From a virus: DNA of 38,416 nt. The stretch spans positions 1 through 38,416 of IMG/VR virus record IMGVR_UViG_3300029893_000037, one strand, 5' to 3'. Below are positions 28,574-37,548 of this stretch, piece by piece (within the stretch, counting starts at the first letter, position 1; each line of letters begins with the position of its first letter). The notes under the pieces were generated by a model. The model saw only the letters and a list, made by a program, of their open reading frames with translations. It ran no database searches and was not told the DNA's origin. Made by a program: the position numbers and the translations under genes.

Positions 28574-29844
28574 ACACGGACAAAGGCCCGTACCAGTACG
28601 AAACGGACGGCTGCCTGCTGCTGGATCAGGACGGGAAGCGCGTCGATCTGTCCATGTTCGGCTACCGCGAGTATCTGGATGGCGAGGCGATCGACAATGG
28701 CCAGCCGGTGTTTTCGCTGGATGCTCCGCTGATCGGCAAGGAACAGCCGAAGATTCTGAAAATACAGCTTGGCCTCGGCTGCAACTACTCCTGCGCCTAC
28801 TGCTCGCAGGGCGGTCAGGTCGAGGACAAGACGTCGACGGACGATGCCCTGCGGTTTGTCGAAGGACTCGATGCGTGGCTGAAAGAGGATCCTGACAAGA
28901 TCGAGTTGTGGGGCGGCGAACCGTTGCTGTACTGGCACAAGATCAGGATTCTCGCCCCGGCGCTGCGGTATCGCTTTCCACGGGCGCGCATGTCGCTGAT
29001 CACCAACGGGACGCTGCTGACACGCAAGAAAGCCCTGTTCTTGCATGAACTCGGATTCACGATGGCAGTTTCGCACGATGGCCCTGGGCAGACGGTGCGC
29101 GGCGTGGATCCGTTCGATGATCCTCGCTGGTCTGCAATGATCCGCGATGTCGCCAAGCTGTTCGGGGATCGGTTCAGTTTCAACACGGTCATCACGCCGG
29201 GCAACTACGATCTCTTCAAGCTCATCATGTGGTTCGAGGCGCGCATGGGCGAGTCGGTCAAGGTCAATATCGAGAACGTGGCGACGGACTACGGCGGGGT
29301 GCCATGGCCAAAGCAGGAATTGAAGGCACTGGAAGCGGCCATGCGCGAACAAGTCGGCAGCGGACTGGCGTTCATGTTCCCGCGCATTCGCTGGGCGGCG
29401 CAACAGTTCCTCGAATCGCTGGTCATCCACAAGCCGCTGGCCGGATCGCATCAGGTGTGCAGTATGGACCGGAGGGATTACCTGGCCGTCGATCTGAACG
29501 GGCAGGTGCTGACGTGCCAGAACGCCGGGGCTTCATCTGGCCATGCCATCGGGCGGGTTGAACAGCTTGAATCGGTCGCATTGAAGGCGACGCCATGGAG
29601 CGCGCGGCCGCATTGCGGCGAGTGCCCGGTCGTCCATCTGTGCTACGGCTCCTGCATGCTCATCAATAACATGGCGGCGAACTTGAGTTCTGCCTGTGCT
29701 GCTTCCTACCATTACAACATGGGCATTCTTGCTGGACTCATCAAGCGCTTGACGGGCGCCGAAGTGCGCTCGGTGAGTGGCTATCGCCCTTCTTCCATTG
29801 TGCCGATCGTGGCCATTCAACATGACGGGGTAGCACATGCTTGA
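28555..29844 (+). CDS. Radical SAM enzyme with SPASM domain (429 aa)
   Basis: Uses a [4Fe-4S] cluster and S-adenosylmethionine to make a 5'-deoxyadenosyl radical. CNYSCAYC (Cys76, Cys80, Cys83) is the CxxxCxxC cluster site; WGGEPL (119-124) contacts SAM. A complete SPASM-type cysteine set follows: Cys302, Cys321 (CX13GX4C), CGECPVVHLCYGSC (Cys354, 357, 363, 367) and Cys381, enough for two auxiliary clusters. This is the arrangement of anaerobic sulfatase maturases and peptide-modifying (RiPP) enzymes, so a protein or peptide substrate is likely. It lies between the GNAT gene and an ejection-type gene, overlapping both, so it belongs to the tail operon rather than being an inserted moron. Substrate unknown. 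Confidence 0.93.
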   Translation: MARITINTDKGPYQYETDGCLLLDQDGKRVDLSMFGYREYLDGEAIDNGQPVFSLDAPLIGKEQPKILKIQLGLGCNYSCAYCSQGGQVEDKTSTDDALRFVEGLDAWLKEDPDKIELWGGEPLLYWHKIRILAPALRYRFPRARMSLITNGTLLTRKKALFLHELGFTMAVSHDGPGQTVRGVDPFDDPRWSAMIRDVAKLFGDRFSFNTVITPGNYDLFKLIMWFEARMGESVKVNIENVATDYGGVPWPKQELKALEAAMREQVGSGLAFMFPRIRWAAQQFLESLVIHKPLAGSHQVCSMDRRDYLAVDLNGQVLTCQNAGASSGHAIGRVEQLESVALKATPWSARPHCGECPVVHLCYGSCMLINNMAANLSSACAASYHYNMGILAGLIKRLTGAEVRSVSGYRPSSIVPIVAIQHDGVAHA

Positions 29845-30928
29845 TTACCTGAAACGCAAATTGCACCCGTTTGGCGGGTATCGCATGGACAGTGATTGCG
29901 CCTGCGCGGCGGCGCCTGACTATTCAGGTGTTGCCGCAGCCTCGAAGGAATCCGCCGAAATCATGGCGGCGCTTGGAAGGGAGCAACTGGCGGAAACCAG
30001 GCGCCAGTACGACCAGAACAGCGCGGTTGCCAGGCCGATTGTCGAAGGCCAAGCGGCCTTGATGGATCAAGCCATCGAGCAGGGCGACGACTACTACAGC
30101 TTCATGAAGGAATACGGCCGCCCGGTCGATATCGCTCTGCAGGAAGAAGCGATGGCGGCCGGCAGCCAGGCAGCGCAGGATGCGGCAGCCGGGCGCGTGC
30201 GTGGCACGATGGAAAAGGCGCAGGCATCGGAAGAGGCGCAGCAGAATCGCGCCATGGCCGGCATGGGCGTCAATCCGAATTCAGGGCGCTTTGCAGGATT
30301 GGCGGCTGCGCGCTCCGTGGCCAATGCGTCGAGTACAGCAGGGGCAATGGATTCGGCCCGGCAGACGGAAAAGAACCTCGGCTTCGCCAAGAAGCTCGAC
30401 GTGTCCGGCGTGTTCCGTGGCCTGCCTGGGGCTTCGCAAGGCGCGTACTCGGTGGCGAACCAGTCGGGCAATTCCGCAGTCGGCAACCAGATGGCGCCCA
30501 GCGGGCAGTTGTTGGCCGGCATGTCCAGTGCCGCAGGAATCACCGGGCAGGGTCAAGCCATGCAACTTGGCGGGCTGCAAAGCATCATGAACTCGCAGCA
30601 GGCGATCAACATCGCCAATGCGCAGATGATGAATAGCGGTGGCGGCGACCTTCTATCCGGGCTTGGCAGTATTGCAATGGGGGCCGGTGCGTTTGGGTGG
30701 AAGCCATTCTCCGACCCTGCGCTCAAGGAAAACGTCGTGCTGGTGGATGAATCGCCGCTCGGCTTCAACATTTACGAGTTCAACTTCAAGGGTGACGAAA
30801 CCCGCTGGCGTGGCGTGATGGCGGATGAGGTCGAAGAGGTCATGCCGGAAGCCATCACGATCGACTCGGATGGGTACCGCCATGTGAATTACGACATGAT
30901 CGGCATTGAAATGACGAGGGTCGAATAA
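29837..30928 (+). CDS. Ejection-type virion protein with C-terminal S74 chaperone-like domain (363 aa)
   Basis: The body (APDYSGVAAASKESAEIMAALGREQLAETRRQYDQN; AQQNRAMAGMGVNPNSGRFAGLAAARSVANAS) is the Ala/Gln/Gly-rich helical type of internal virion proteins ejected with DNA. The C-terminus, SDPALKENVVLVDESPLGFNIYEFNFKGD and RWRGVMADEVEEVMPEAITIDSDGYRHVNYDMIGIEM, is a Peptidase S74 intramolecular-chaperone domain (SDxxLKxxI ... YxF ... GVxAxEVExVxPEAV). The N-terminus holds a Cys-Ala-Cys motif (DSDCACAAAPDYSG) just before the body; as the gene after the radical SAM enzyme it is one conceivable substrate (inference only). Confidence 0.83.
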   Translation: MLDYLKRKLHPFGGYRMDSDCACAAAPDYSGVAAASKESAEIMAALGREQLAETRRQYDQNSAVARPIVEGQAALMDQAIEQGDDYYSFMKEYGRPVDIALQEEAMAAGSQAAQDAAAGRVRGTMEKAQASEEAQQNRAMAGMGVNPNSGRFAGLAAARSVANASSTAGAMDSARQTEKNLGFAKKLDVSGVFRGLPGASQGAYSVANQSGNSAVGNQMAPSGQLLAGMSSAAGITGQGQAMQLGGLQSIMNSQQAINIANAQMMNSGGGDLLSGLGSIAMGAGAFGWKPFSDPALKENVVLVDESPLGFNIYEFNFKGDETRWRGVMADEVEEVMPEAITIDSDGYRHVNYDMIGIEMTRVE

Positions 30929-32577
30929 TGGGTAAAGGTATCGGCAGGGCCATCGCTGGACTTGGTGCAGTCATGGCTGGATACGCCAAGGGCAAAATGC
31001 TCTATGAGGATCGTGAATTCGACAAGGAAAAGCAGGCGCGCGAACGGTTGAAGTGGGAGGACGAGGATCTTGCCCGCGGCGACAAGAAATCTGAGCGCGA
31101 AGCCTTCAAGAGCGGTATGGCTGATGGCCAGCCGATGAGCAACGGCGTCCCGCAGCCCAATGTTCCGGCGATGTCGCCCGATCCTGAAAATCCGTCGCTT
31201 GGGTCAGCGTTCAAGCAGCAATCCATGGCGCCGACAGAACAGGTGCCTACCGATGCGACCGGACTGGCCAATGCGCCCAAGACGCCGACCATGCTGGCGC
31301 ATGCCCAACGCTTGCTCAAAGGCTACGATGCGGCCATGACCAGCGCTTCGCAGCGCGGCGACGTGCAGAGCTTTGCGCGCAACTTCGATGCCTCGGCACA
31401 GGTTCGGGCCGTGGTGCGCGAGCAGATGCGCGAGGAAGCCGATCGCCAGCATGTGCTGACGGGCGGGACGGACTTCTCGATGTACGCCAAGATCTACAAC
31501 GACATGGTGAACGACGGCACGAACGTCGAAGTTCAGGCCGACAAGGATGGTGGCTATCGTCTTGTCGGCACGGGACGCGATGGCAGTCAGATCGACCGCA
31601 AGATCAAGGATGCGCAGGAAATGCGCGGACTGGTGAATCAGCTTTTCGATCCGAAGGCGATGCGTCAGCTGGAAATGCAGAAGGCCGCGAAGCTATGGGA
31701 GGCGGACGTCGACGTGCGCAAGCAGACTGCGATCGAGGGCGTCAAGCACGGCAATGCGGTCGAGTTGGAAAAGACCAAGGCTGGACTCAAGGAACCGGAA
31801 GTCGTCAAGCGCGGCATGGGCGAAGGCAAGCCGGATCAGGTCGGCACGCTCAAGGACGGCAAGATCAGCTGGCAGACTCCTGGCGATACACCGCCTGGCA
31901 GCGAACCGCTCGACAAGAAAACCACGGACGCCATGCGCACCACGATCATGGGACTCTACAAGGTGTCAGACATGGAATCGATGAGTCCGGATATTCGCCA
32001 GAAGGTCGGCAGTGCCTTGACGTTCGGATCGCAGCTGCTGCAGTCGAATCAAGGCATGGAGTCCGGCAAGCGCCTTGACATCAACACGGCGGCGAAGATC
32101 GCTTCCGACCTTGCCGATGGGTCGCTCAAGGAAATGCGATTCAATGACAAGGATGGAAACGAGTGGCGCGGCGTCGAGGTCGGCGGCGTGAGGTACGTTC
32201 TTGACCCGGCTCCTGTCAAAGCCGGCAAGCCTGGGCAGCGAGAGGTCACAGGCAAAATTGGCGATGCGTCCTGGAAAGTGTCAAAGGAAGAGCAGTCCAA
32301 GCGCGACAAGGTTGCCGGCGAACTCATCATCAAGGAACACGGCAGCGTCGAAAAGGCCAAGGCCGCACTGGCAGATATCGAACGCGAGCTGGCCAAAGCC
32401 AAAGACGGGACGCAGCGCAAGATCCTTGAGACTGAGCGGAACAAGATCAAGGCTGGACTGGCCAGTATTGAAGGCAAGCAGGCCGCGCCGAAGGTTGGTC
32501 AGGTGGTGGATGGATACAAATTCCTTGGCGGGGATCCGCGCGACAAAAACAATTGGTCACAAGTGGGGGCCGGATAG
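30928..32577 (+). CDS. Probable internal virion / DNA-ejection protein (549 aa)
   Basis: MGKGIGRAIAGLGAVMAGYAKGKMLYEDREFDKEKQARERLKWED is the standard start of podovirus internal proteins: a Gly/Ala-rich hydrophobic helix, then a charged helix. Most of the chain is helical and polar (EMQKAAKLWEADVDVRKQTAIEGVKHGNAVELEKTK; HGSVEKAKAALADIERELAKAKDGTQRKILETERNKIKAGLASIEG). No enzyme motif. It is placed as P22 gp20/gp16-type proteins are, between two other ejection-type genes. Its ATG overlaps the preceding stop by one base (TAATG). Confidence 0.78.
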   Translation: MGKGIGRAIAGLGAVMAGYAKGKMLYEDREFDKEKQARERLKWEDEDLARGDKKSEREAFKSGMADGQPMSNGVPQPNVPAMSPDPENPSLGSAFKQQSMAPTEQVPTDATGLANAPKTPTMLAHAQRLLKGYDAAMTSASQRGDVQSFARNFDASAQVRAVVREQMREEADRQHVLTGGTDFSMYAKIYNDMVNDGTNVEVQADKDGGYRLVGTGRDGSQIDRKIKDAQEMRGLVNQLFDPKAMRQLEMQKAAKLWEADVDVRKQTAIEGVKHGNAVELEKTKAGLKEPEVVKRGMGEGKPDQVGTLKDGKISWQTPGDTPPGSEPLDKKTTDAMRTTIMGLYKVSDMESMSPDIRQKVGSALTFGSQLLQSNQGMESGKRLDINTAAKIASDLADGSLKEMRFNDKDGNEWRGVEVGGVRYVLDPAPVKAGKPGQREVTGKIGDASWKVSKEEQSKRDKVAGELIIKEHGSVEKAKAALADIERELAKAKDGTQRKILETERNKIKAGLASIEGKQAAPKVGQVVDGYKFLGGDPRDKNNWSQVGAG

Positions 32578-32579
32578 TT

Positions 32580-35500
32580 ATGGCTAATCCATGGGAAAGG
32601 GATTGGCTGGCGCAAGAAGAGATTACGCAACCCGCAACCTCTGGACAATCGCCATGGGAACGTGATTGGGGAGTGGCGCCACTGGACGATAGCGCAGCAG
32701 CCATAGCCAAGCCGCAGAAGAACGCCTTTGGCGCGCGCATGCCGACGCAGGATGAGCTTGTGCCTGTTGAGGGCTATGAGGCGCCGAAGCCCAAGAGCGG
32801 AGATCGTGATGCGCTGACAACCACCACGGATACGCTCAAGTCCTTCGCCAAGGGTGCGGGGACGCTGACGAAGGGCATCGGTTGGCTGGCCAACAGCAAG
32901 AAGCTGGAAGAGATCGGCAAGAGCGCCGAGGAATATTGGGCCAGCAGCCAGTCAGACTACCTGAAAGAGAAGATCGCCAATGTCGAGCAGGCGGAAGGAT
33001 TTATCGGCAAGCTGTCAGCCTACATCGACAATCCGGCCGCGCTGGGTGACGCGATCGTGCAGTCCATCCCCATGATGGTGCCTGGGATGGGTGCGGGTGC
33101 GGTGGGCGCGCGCGCGGCTGGGGCAATTGCGTATCGCCTGTCATTGCGTGCCGGGGCGACGGCAGAAGTCGCGGCGGCAGCGGCGCAGAAGGCAGCGTTG
33201 CGCACGGCGATCGGGACGAACATCGCTGGCGAAGGCGCGATCTCTGGCGGGGCGACAGGATCGGATGTCGAGGGCTTTGCCAAGAGCAAGGGCGCGACCG
33301 ATGAAGAAGCGCGCTCGATGGCCAATGAAGCCGCGGTGAAGGCTGGGCTATGGACGGCGGCTGGTGCGGCGCTGGGTGCCGGCGTGGAATCGCGGGCCAT
33401 GCTTGGGCAGATGACGGACATGGGCGTGAAGGGCTTTGCCAAGACGGTAGGCAAGGAAGCCGGGGAAGAAATGATCCAGAACCCCGGCGAGAACTACGCG
33501 GCCTACGAGCAGAAGGTCAAGCTCGACCCGACACAGAAGTTCGACCTGGGCGGATCCATCGCGGAAGGCATGGTAACGGGCGGGCCGATGGGGGCCGGGT
33601 TCCATGTGGCTGGGGCGATCGGGTCAAAGATGGGCGCCCAGCGCGATCCGATCGACACGACGCCGGTTTCGCCCGATGCAGAAATCAGCATGGCGGATGT
33701 GGTGGGCGGGAAGCCCGAACCGGAGCAGCCACAGCAGGCGGAAATCAGGACCGACTCGCCGGATCTGCAGATGCAGAACCGCGACCGTGGCACGGCGGCG
33801 TCAGTGGTGCAGATGCAGTCGATCGCCAACGCGCCAGACTTCGATCGGCTGAACGCTTCCCCAATTGCCGACGTTGGGGCGCCGCTGGTATCCGTCAAAG
33901 ACAACGTGGACGAGGCGATCCAGCCGCGCGATACCGGGCATGGTGGGGAAATCACGCTGCCTGATGGCGCGAAAGTGAAGTTCCGCTATGCCGTGGTCGA
34001 TGCCGGGTCTATTCTGGCGTCCCATGATGTCAGCGGCCGGGCGAATCCGGACTACGGTGCGCCGCAATCCGGGCGGATCGTTGCGCTGACAAACGGCCGG
34101 GTGGCCGGATTGCAGGAAGCCTATGCCCGTGGCACAGCCACCGCCCCGGGCGGGTACATGGACCGGCTGCTACAGGACGGCGAGCAGTTCGGCATCGCCC
34201 AGGAGGCCATCACCGACAAGGAGGCGCCGGTACTGGTGCGCCTCTACGATGACGCCGTGAATGCGCGGCCGGATATCGGCCGGATGTCGAACGCGGGCGG
34301 CTCGATGCGCATGTCGGCGCAGGAAGTCGCGCGCAACGATGCGCGGATCCTGCCGGATGTCGGGAATATCGCCGTGACCGAATCCGGCGACATCGATACC
34401 CCTGAGAATCAGCCGTTCATCCGCGGGTTCGTGCAAGGCATTCCAGAAAGCGAGCGGGCCGAAGTGCTGGACAAGACCGGGCGCTTGTCACAGGTCGGAC
34501 TGCGCCGGATCCGCAATGCGATCATCCACCGCGCCTATGGCGAATCGTCCGTGTTCGGCCGGCTGGTTGAGTCGCTGGACAGCGGCATGGCCAATCTGTC
34601 GAAGGCGCTGGTACGGGCCGCGCCGAAGGTGGCCAAGGTCAAGGAACTGATGGCGGCCGGGGCGGCGCGCGACATGGACATCACGTCGACGCTGGTCAAT
34701 GCCGTGTCCGAGTTGGAGAACATGCGCCGGGATGGCATCAGCCTCGCGCAGTTCTTGGCGCAGGCGCGGCTGCTCGACAACATCCCCCCGGAACTGGTGG
34801 AAGTGTTGTCGTTCCTCGATGCCAACCTGCGGGCACCGAATCGGATCTCGGCGTTCATCGAGGGCTATTACCAGCAAGTCGAGGCGCTGGGCGACCCGCG
34901 CACGGCCGATATGTTCGGGGCGCCGGAAGTCAGCACCGGGCAGATGCTCACTACCGCCGCGCAGTCGGCACAACAGGAGGCACAAGATGGACTCGATGAA
35001 CCTGGCGCAATCGCTGGATCAGGCGCAACAGGAAGCGAAGGCATTGCCGCCGATGCAGGCGGAACTGCGGGCAGCGAAGTTGCGGAGAGCGTATCCGGCC
35101 CTGACCAGCCTGGTGCAGCAGTTGGCGAGCAACCCGCAAGCCCTGCAAGCAGTACAGAAGGCGCTTCCGCAGGAGTAGAAGATGGCGCAACGGGACGCGC
35201 CGATGCGGCGGTGGATCGTGAAGGCGCAGCGGCTGAACCTGATCAGCCCGCAGGAAGCGTGGCTGTTCAACGCCCTGTCGACGGCGGCAGATCAGATGCC
35301 GGACAATCAGATGGTCCTGCCGGAAAGTCTGTATCCGGCAGCCGCGAGGATAAGACTGCACGAACTGACGATCGGGGAGAGAAAGCAGTAGCGGGCACTG
35401 GCCAGAAGATTGTCGAGGAACTGAAACGCGCCAAGAAGAAGAAAGCGGCTGCACCAAGCGCGCAGACCGTAACGGCACCGCCGAAAGGCGAGGCCAGCCC

Positions 35501-37544
35501 TGCAGAACAGGCTACGCCTCTACCGGAATCAGGCGCAAACCAGCCTGTCGTACAGCCAAGCCAGCAGCCGGTTGCTGGTGAGGCACCAGAACAAGTTCGG
35601 ACGCAGCCCGCTGTGTCCGAAAAAGAGCAGGCATTGGCTGATCTTGGCGAAGGCATCGATGAACTGGTCAGCCTGCTGGGCGGTAAGACGAACATGCTGC
35701 CCGAGGAAGAGTCGCGCATCATCCCGGTGATGTCCAAGATATTCCGGGCAGCGGCCAAGCTCGGTTATATCGAGTTCAAGGCGGCGGGCCGGTTCGTTCT
35801 CGAACAGATCCGCGCCAAGTCGAAGGAAGTCGCGGACAAGCTATCGATCGACAACCTGCAGGCCGGGTACGTCAACATCGCCAAGGAGATCGGCGGCGAC
35901 AAGAAGGCGGCGCTGGCGATCGAGTCCATCGATGAACTGATGGCGGATGAGGATTCTGAGAGTGCCAACGAGTTTGTCATTGCCCCGGATGGCTCAATCG
36001 ACTTTGGGGAAATCAGCGCAGACCAAGCCAGGGTGATGAAACGTCAAGCCGGGAAGATCAGGCTTGAGCGTGGAGCTCACAATCAGGATGGCACTGGATA
36101 TGGCTTAGTTCATATCGAAGCCAAGCATGGGAAGCAAATTCGCAATGCTGGGTTCCAAAGCATAGAAGAGTTCATCGCCCATGTTGCCAGTGATTTCGGG
36201 GAAATCTGGCAGGCTACGGGAAGGCAGTTGCTTGTCGCCTATCGCGATGACGAACAGCACATGATGTATGTGCAGCTTGAACCAGCACGCGATGAGTCTG
36301 GCGACTATTACCGTGTGAATACCGCATTCCCGGTGCGCCAAATGGATTACCCGGAGCGGCATGGATTCAAGGAGGTGTGGCCGGCGAAGGATGGGAGCGA
36401 ACCCGCATCTTCTGCAACTGGACAGCAGCCCGCATTCGCAGTCGATCAGGATTCAAAGTCCAGACCTGCCGACCCCAACGCTCGCGGAAATGCCGCCGGT
36501 CACATTCCAACTATAGCCGAACATCCAATTCAAGGCAATATCGCTGACGCAGCCCATGAAGCCGCCACCAGCCAGAAGAACGATCTTCCGCAGCCGACGA
36601 CGGCACAGAAGGATGCTGGTAACTACAAGAAGGGGCATATCCGTATCAACGGATTCGATATCGCCATCGAGAACCCGGACGGATCCCAGCGCTCGAACTA
36701 CGATACCGAGGCCGTCAAGGCTCTCCATGCCGCTGCACAACATCCTGACATGCTGGGGATCAGCGACCAGCCGGCGCGGCTGATAGAAGCGGCTGCCGCG
36801 CAGGCATCGCTGGGCGACTACCACATGGCGCGCGTGCGACTGAATGAGGCGGCCGTGGCTGCCGGCAAGCATGTGGGCATGAAGGATTTGGACAAGCAGA
36901 TCAGCAGACTCGCGGCCGATACCTGGGTGGCCACCATGCCGCCCGGCGTGCATTACGGCTACCTCAAGCGTACCGAAGGGGCGGACGGCGATCAGGTCGA
37001 TGTCTTTGTCGGCCCGAATCCTGAGTCAAAGGTGTATTGGGTCATCAACCAGCGTCAGCCGGATGACACGGCACAGCCTGGCGACAGTACCGGAACCTTC
37101 GATGAACACAAGGTCATGCTTGGGTTCCTGCGTGGCGATGATGCCGTAGCCGCCTATCTCAAGTCGTTTGAGGGACGTTTCGGCAGCAAGGTGTTCATGT
37201 CGAGTTCGCCCATGAAGTCGATTGGCGAACTTGCAGCGGAACTGCCCAAGCTCAAGAAGTCGCGGCCCGTCAAGGCGGAGAAACCAGAACCCGCCCGCCG
37301 AGCTTTGGAATTGAAAAATGACAAGATACCATCGGCTGCGAGTGAAGCCATGGGTATCGCGCTGGCACCGGAGCATCGCCAGGCGCTCTACGCCGCACTG
37401 AAAGGCAAGGATCTGTCATTGACCGTCCGTATCGAGGACACTGGAGAAACGGCAAGGCTGGACATGGATGCTGCTGACGCGCTGCAGAAGTCTGACGAAC
37501 GTGTGAATTCCTTGACGCAACTGCTGGACTGCGTGAGAGGGTAG
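32580..37544 (+). CDS. Polyvalent ejected protein: DdrB-like, PBECR-like nuclease and InPase-like domains (1654 aa)
   Basis: Start ATG at 32580, just after the preceding stop. PWERDW occurs twice at the N-terminus. Residues 150-360 are Gly/Ala-rich and partly hydrophobic (SIPMMVPGMGAGAVGARAAG), as in proteins crossing the envelope. Residues 400-785 are DdrB/ParB-like (KFRYAVVDAGSILASHD; YARGTATAPGGYMDRLL; RRIRNAIIHRAYGE). A low-complexity linker (790-1010) follows. Residues 1130-1280 resemble the phage barnase/EndoU/RelE-like nuclease group (GYGLVHIEAKHGKQI ... MMYVQLEP). Residues 1345-1570 resemble the pyrophosphatase-like domain (GNYKKGHIRINGFDIAIENP; HYGYLKRTEGADGDQVDVFVGP; TFDEHKVMLGF). 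Such polyvalent proteins are thought to be injected to protect phage DNA or act on the host. Two small genes overprint the linker. Confidence 0.87.
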   Translation: MANPWERDWLAQEEITQPATSGQSPWERDWGVAPLDDSAAAIAKPQKNAFGARMPTQDELVPVEGYEAPKPKSGDRDALTTTTDTLKSFAKGAGTLTKGIGWLANSKKLEEIGKSAEEYWASSQSDYLKEKIANVEQAEGFIGKLSAYIDNPAALGDAIVQSIPMMVPGMGAGAVGARAAGAIAYRLSLRAGATAEVAAAAAQKAALRTAIGTNIAGEGAISGGATGSDVEGFAKSKGATDEEARSMANEAAVKAGLWTAAGAALGAGVESRAMLGQMTDMGVKGFAKTVGKEAGEEMIQNPGENYAAYEQKVKLDPTQKFDLGGSIAEGMVTGGPMGAGFHVAGAIGSKMGAQRDPIDTTPVSPDAEISMADVVGGKPEPEQPQQAEIRTDSPDLQMQNRDRGTAASVVQMQSIANAPDFDRLNASPIADVGAPLVSVKDNVDEAIQPRDTGHGGEITLPDGAKVKFRYAVVDAGSILASHDVSGRANPDYGAPQSGRIVALTNGRVAGLQEAYARGTATAPGGYMDRLLQDGEQFGIAQEAITDKEAPVLVRLYDDAVNARPDIGRMSNAGGSMRMSAQEVARNDARILPDVGNIAVTESGDIDTPENQPFIRGFVQGIPESERAEVLDKTGRLSQVGLRRIRNAIIHRAYGESSVFGRLVESLDSGMANLSKALVRAAPKVAKVKELMAAGAARDMDITSTLVNAVSELENMRRDGISLAQFLAQARLLDNIPPELVEVLSFLDANLRAPNRISAFIEGYYQQVEALGDPRTADMFGAPEVSTGQMLTTAAQSAQQEAQDGLDEPGAIAGSGATGSEGIAADAGGTAGSEVAESVSGPDQPGAAVGEQPASPASSTEGASAGVEDGATGRADAAVDREGAAAEPDQPAGSVAVQRPVDGGRSDAGQSDGPAGKSVSGSREDKTARTDDRGEKAVAGTGQKIVEELKRAKKKKAAAPSAQTVTAPPKGEASPAEQATPLPESGANQPVVQPSQQPVAGEAPEQVRTQPAVSEKEQALADLGEGIDELVSLLGGKTNMLPEEESRIIPVMSKIFRAAAKLGYIEFKAAGRFVLEQIRAKSKEVADKLSIDNLQAGYVNIAKEIGGDKKAALAIESIDELMADEDSESANEFVIAPDGSIDFGEISADQARVMKRQAGKIRLERGAHNQDGTGYGLVHIEAKHGKQIRNAGFQSIEEFIAHVASDFGEIWQATGRQLLVAYRDDEQHMMYVQLEPARDESGDYYRVNTAFPVRQMDYPERHGFKEVWPAKDGSEPASSATGQQPAFAVDQDSKSRPADPNARGNAAGHIPTIAEHPIQGNIADAAHEAATSQKNDLPQPTTAQKDAGNYKKGHIRINGFDIAIENPDGSQRSNYDTEAVKALHAAAQHPDMLGISDQPARLIEAAAAQASLGDYHMARVRLNEAAVAAGKHVGMKDLDKQISRLAADTWVATMPPGVHYGYLKRTEGADGDQVDVFVGPNPESKVYWVINQRQPDDTAQPGDSTGTFDEHKVMLGFLRGDDAVAAYLKSFEGRFGSKVFMSSSPMKSIGELAAELPKLKKSRPVKAEKPEPARRALELKNDKIPSAASEAMGIALAPEHRQALYAALKGKDLSLTVRIEDTGETARLDMDAADALQKSDERVNSLTQLLDCVRG
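34987..35178 (+). CDS. Overprinted small gene inside the polyvalent gene (63 aa)
   Basis: Lies in the +1 frame relative to the polyvalent gene. ATG preceded by AGGAGGCACAAG, a near-perfect ribosome site. The product is a regular amphipathic helical protein, beginning MDSMNLAQSLDQAQQEAKALPPMQAEL and ending LVQQLASNPQALQAVQKALPQE, with codon use like normal genes. In contrast the polyvalent frame here encodes only Gly/Ala/Ser/Asp-rich linker. Short Gln/Ala/Leu helices like this are common among minor virion proteins. Function unknown. Confidence 0.65.
   Translation: MDSMNLAQSLDQAQQEAKALPPMQAELRAAKLRRAYPALTSLVQQLASNPQALQAVQKALPQE
35182..35391 (+). CDS. Second overprinted small gene (69 aa)
   Basis: Same +1 frame, 3 nt after the first overprinted gene; AGGAGTAGAAG lies directly before its ATG. 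The product MAQRDAPMRRWIVKAQRLNL, then ISPQEAWLFNALSTAADQMPDN and MVLPESLYPAAARIRLHEL, is an ordered helical protein with hydrophobic residues spaced as in a folded domain. The WIVKAQRLxLIxPxEAxLF pattern resembles acyl-CoA dehydrogenase C-terminal fragments but too short to assign. Expression needs to be shown. Confidence 0.6.
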   Translation: MAQRDAPMRRWIVKAQRLNLISPQEAWLFNALSTAADQMPDNQMVLPESLYPAAARIRLHELTIGERKQ

Positions 37545-37548
37545 GCGC

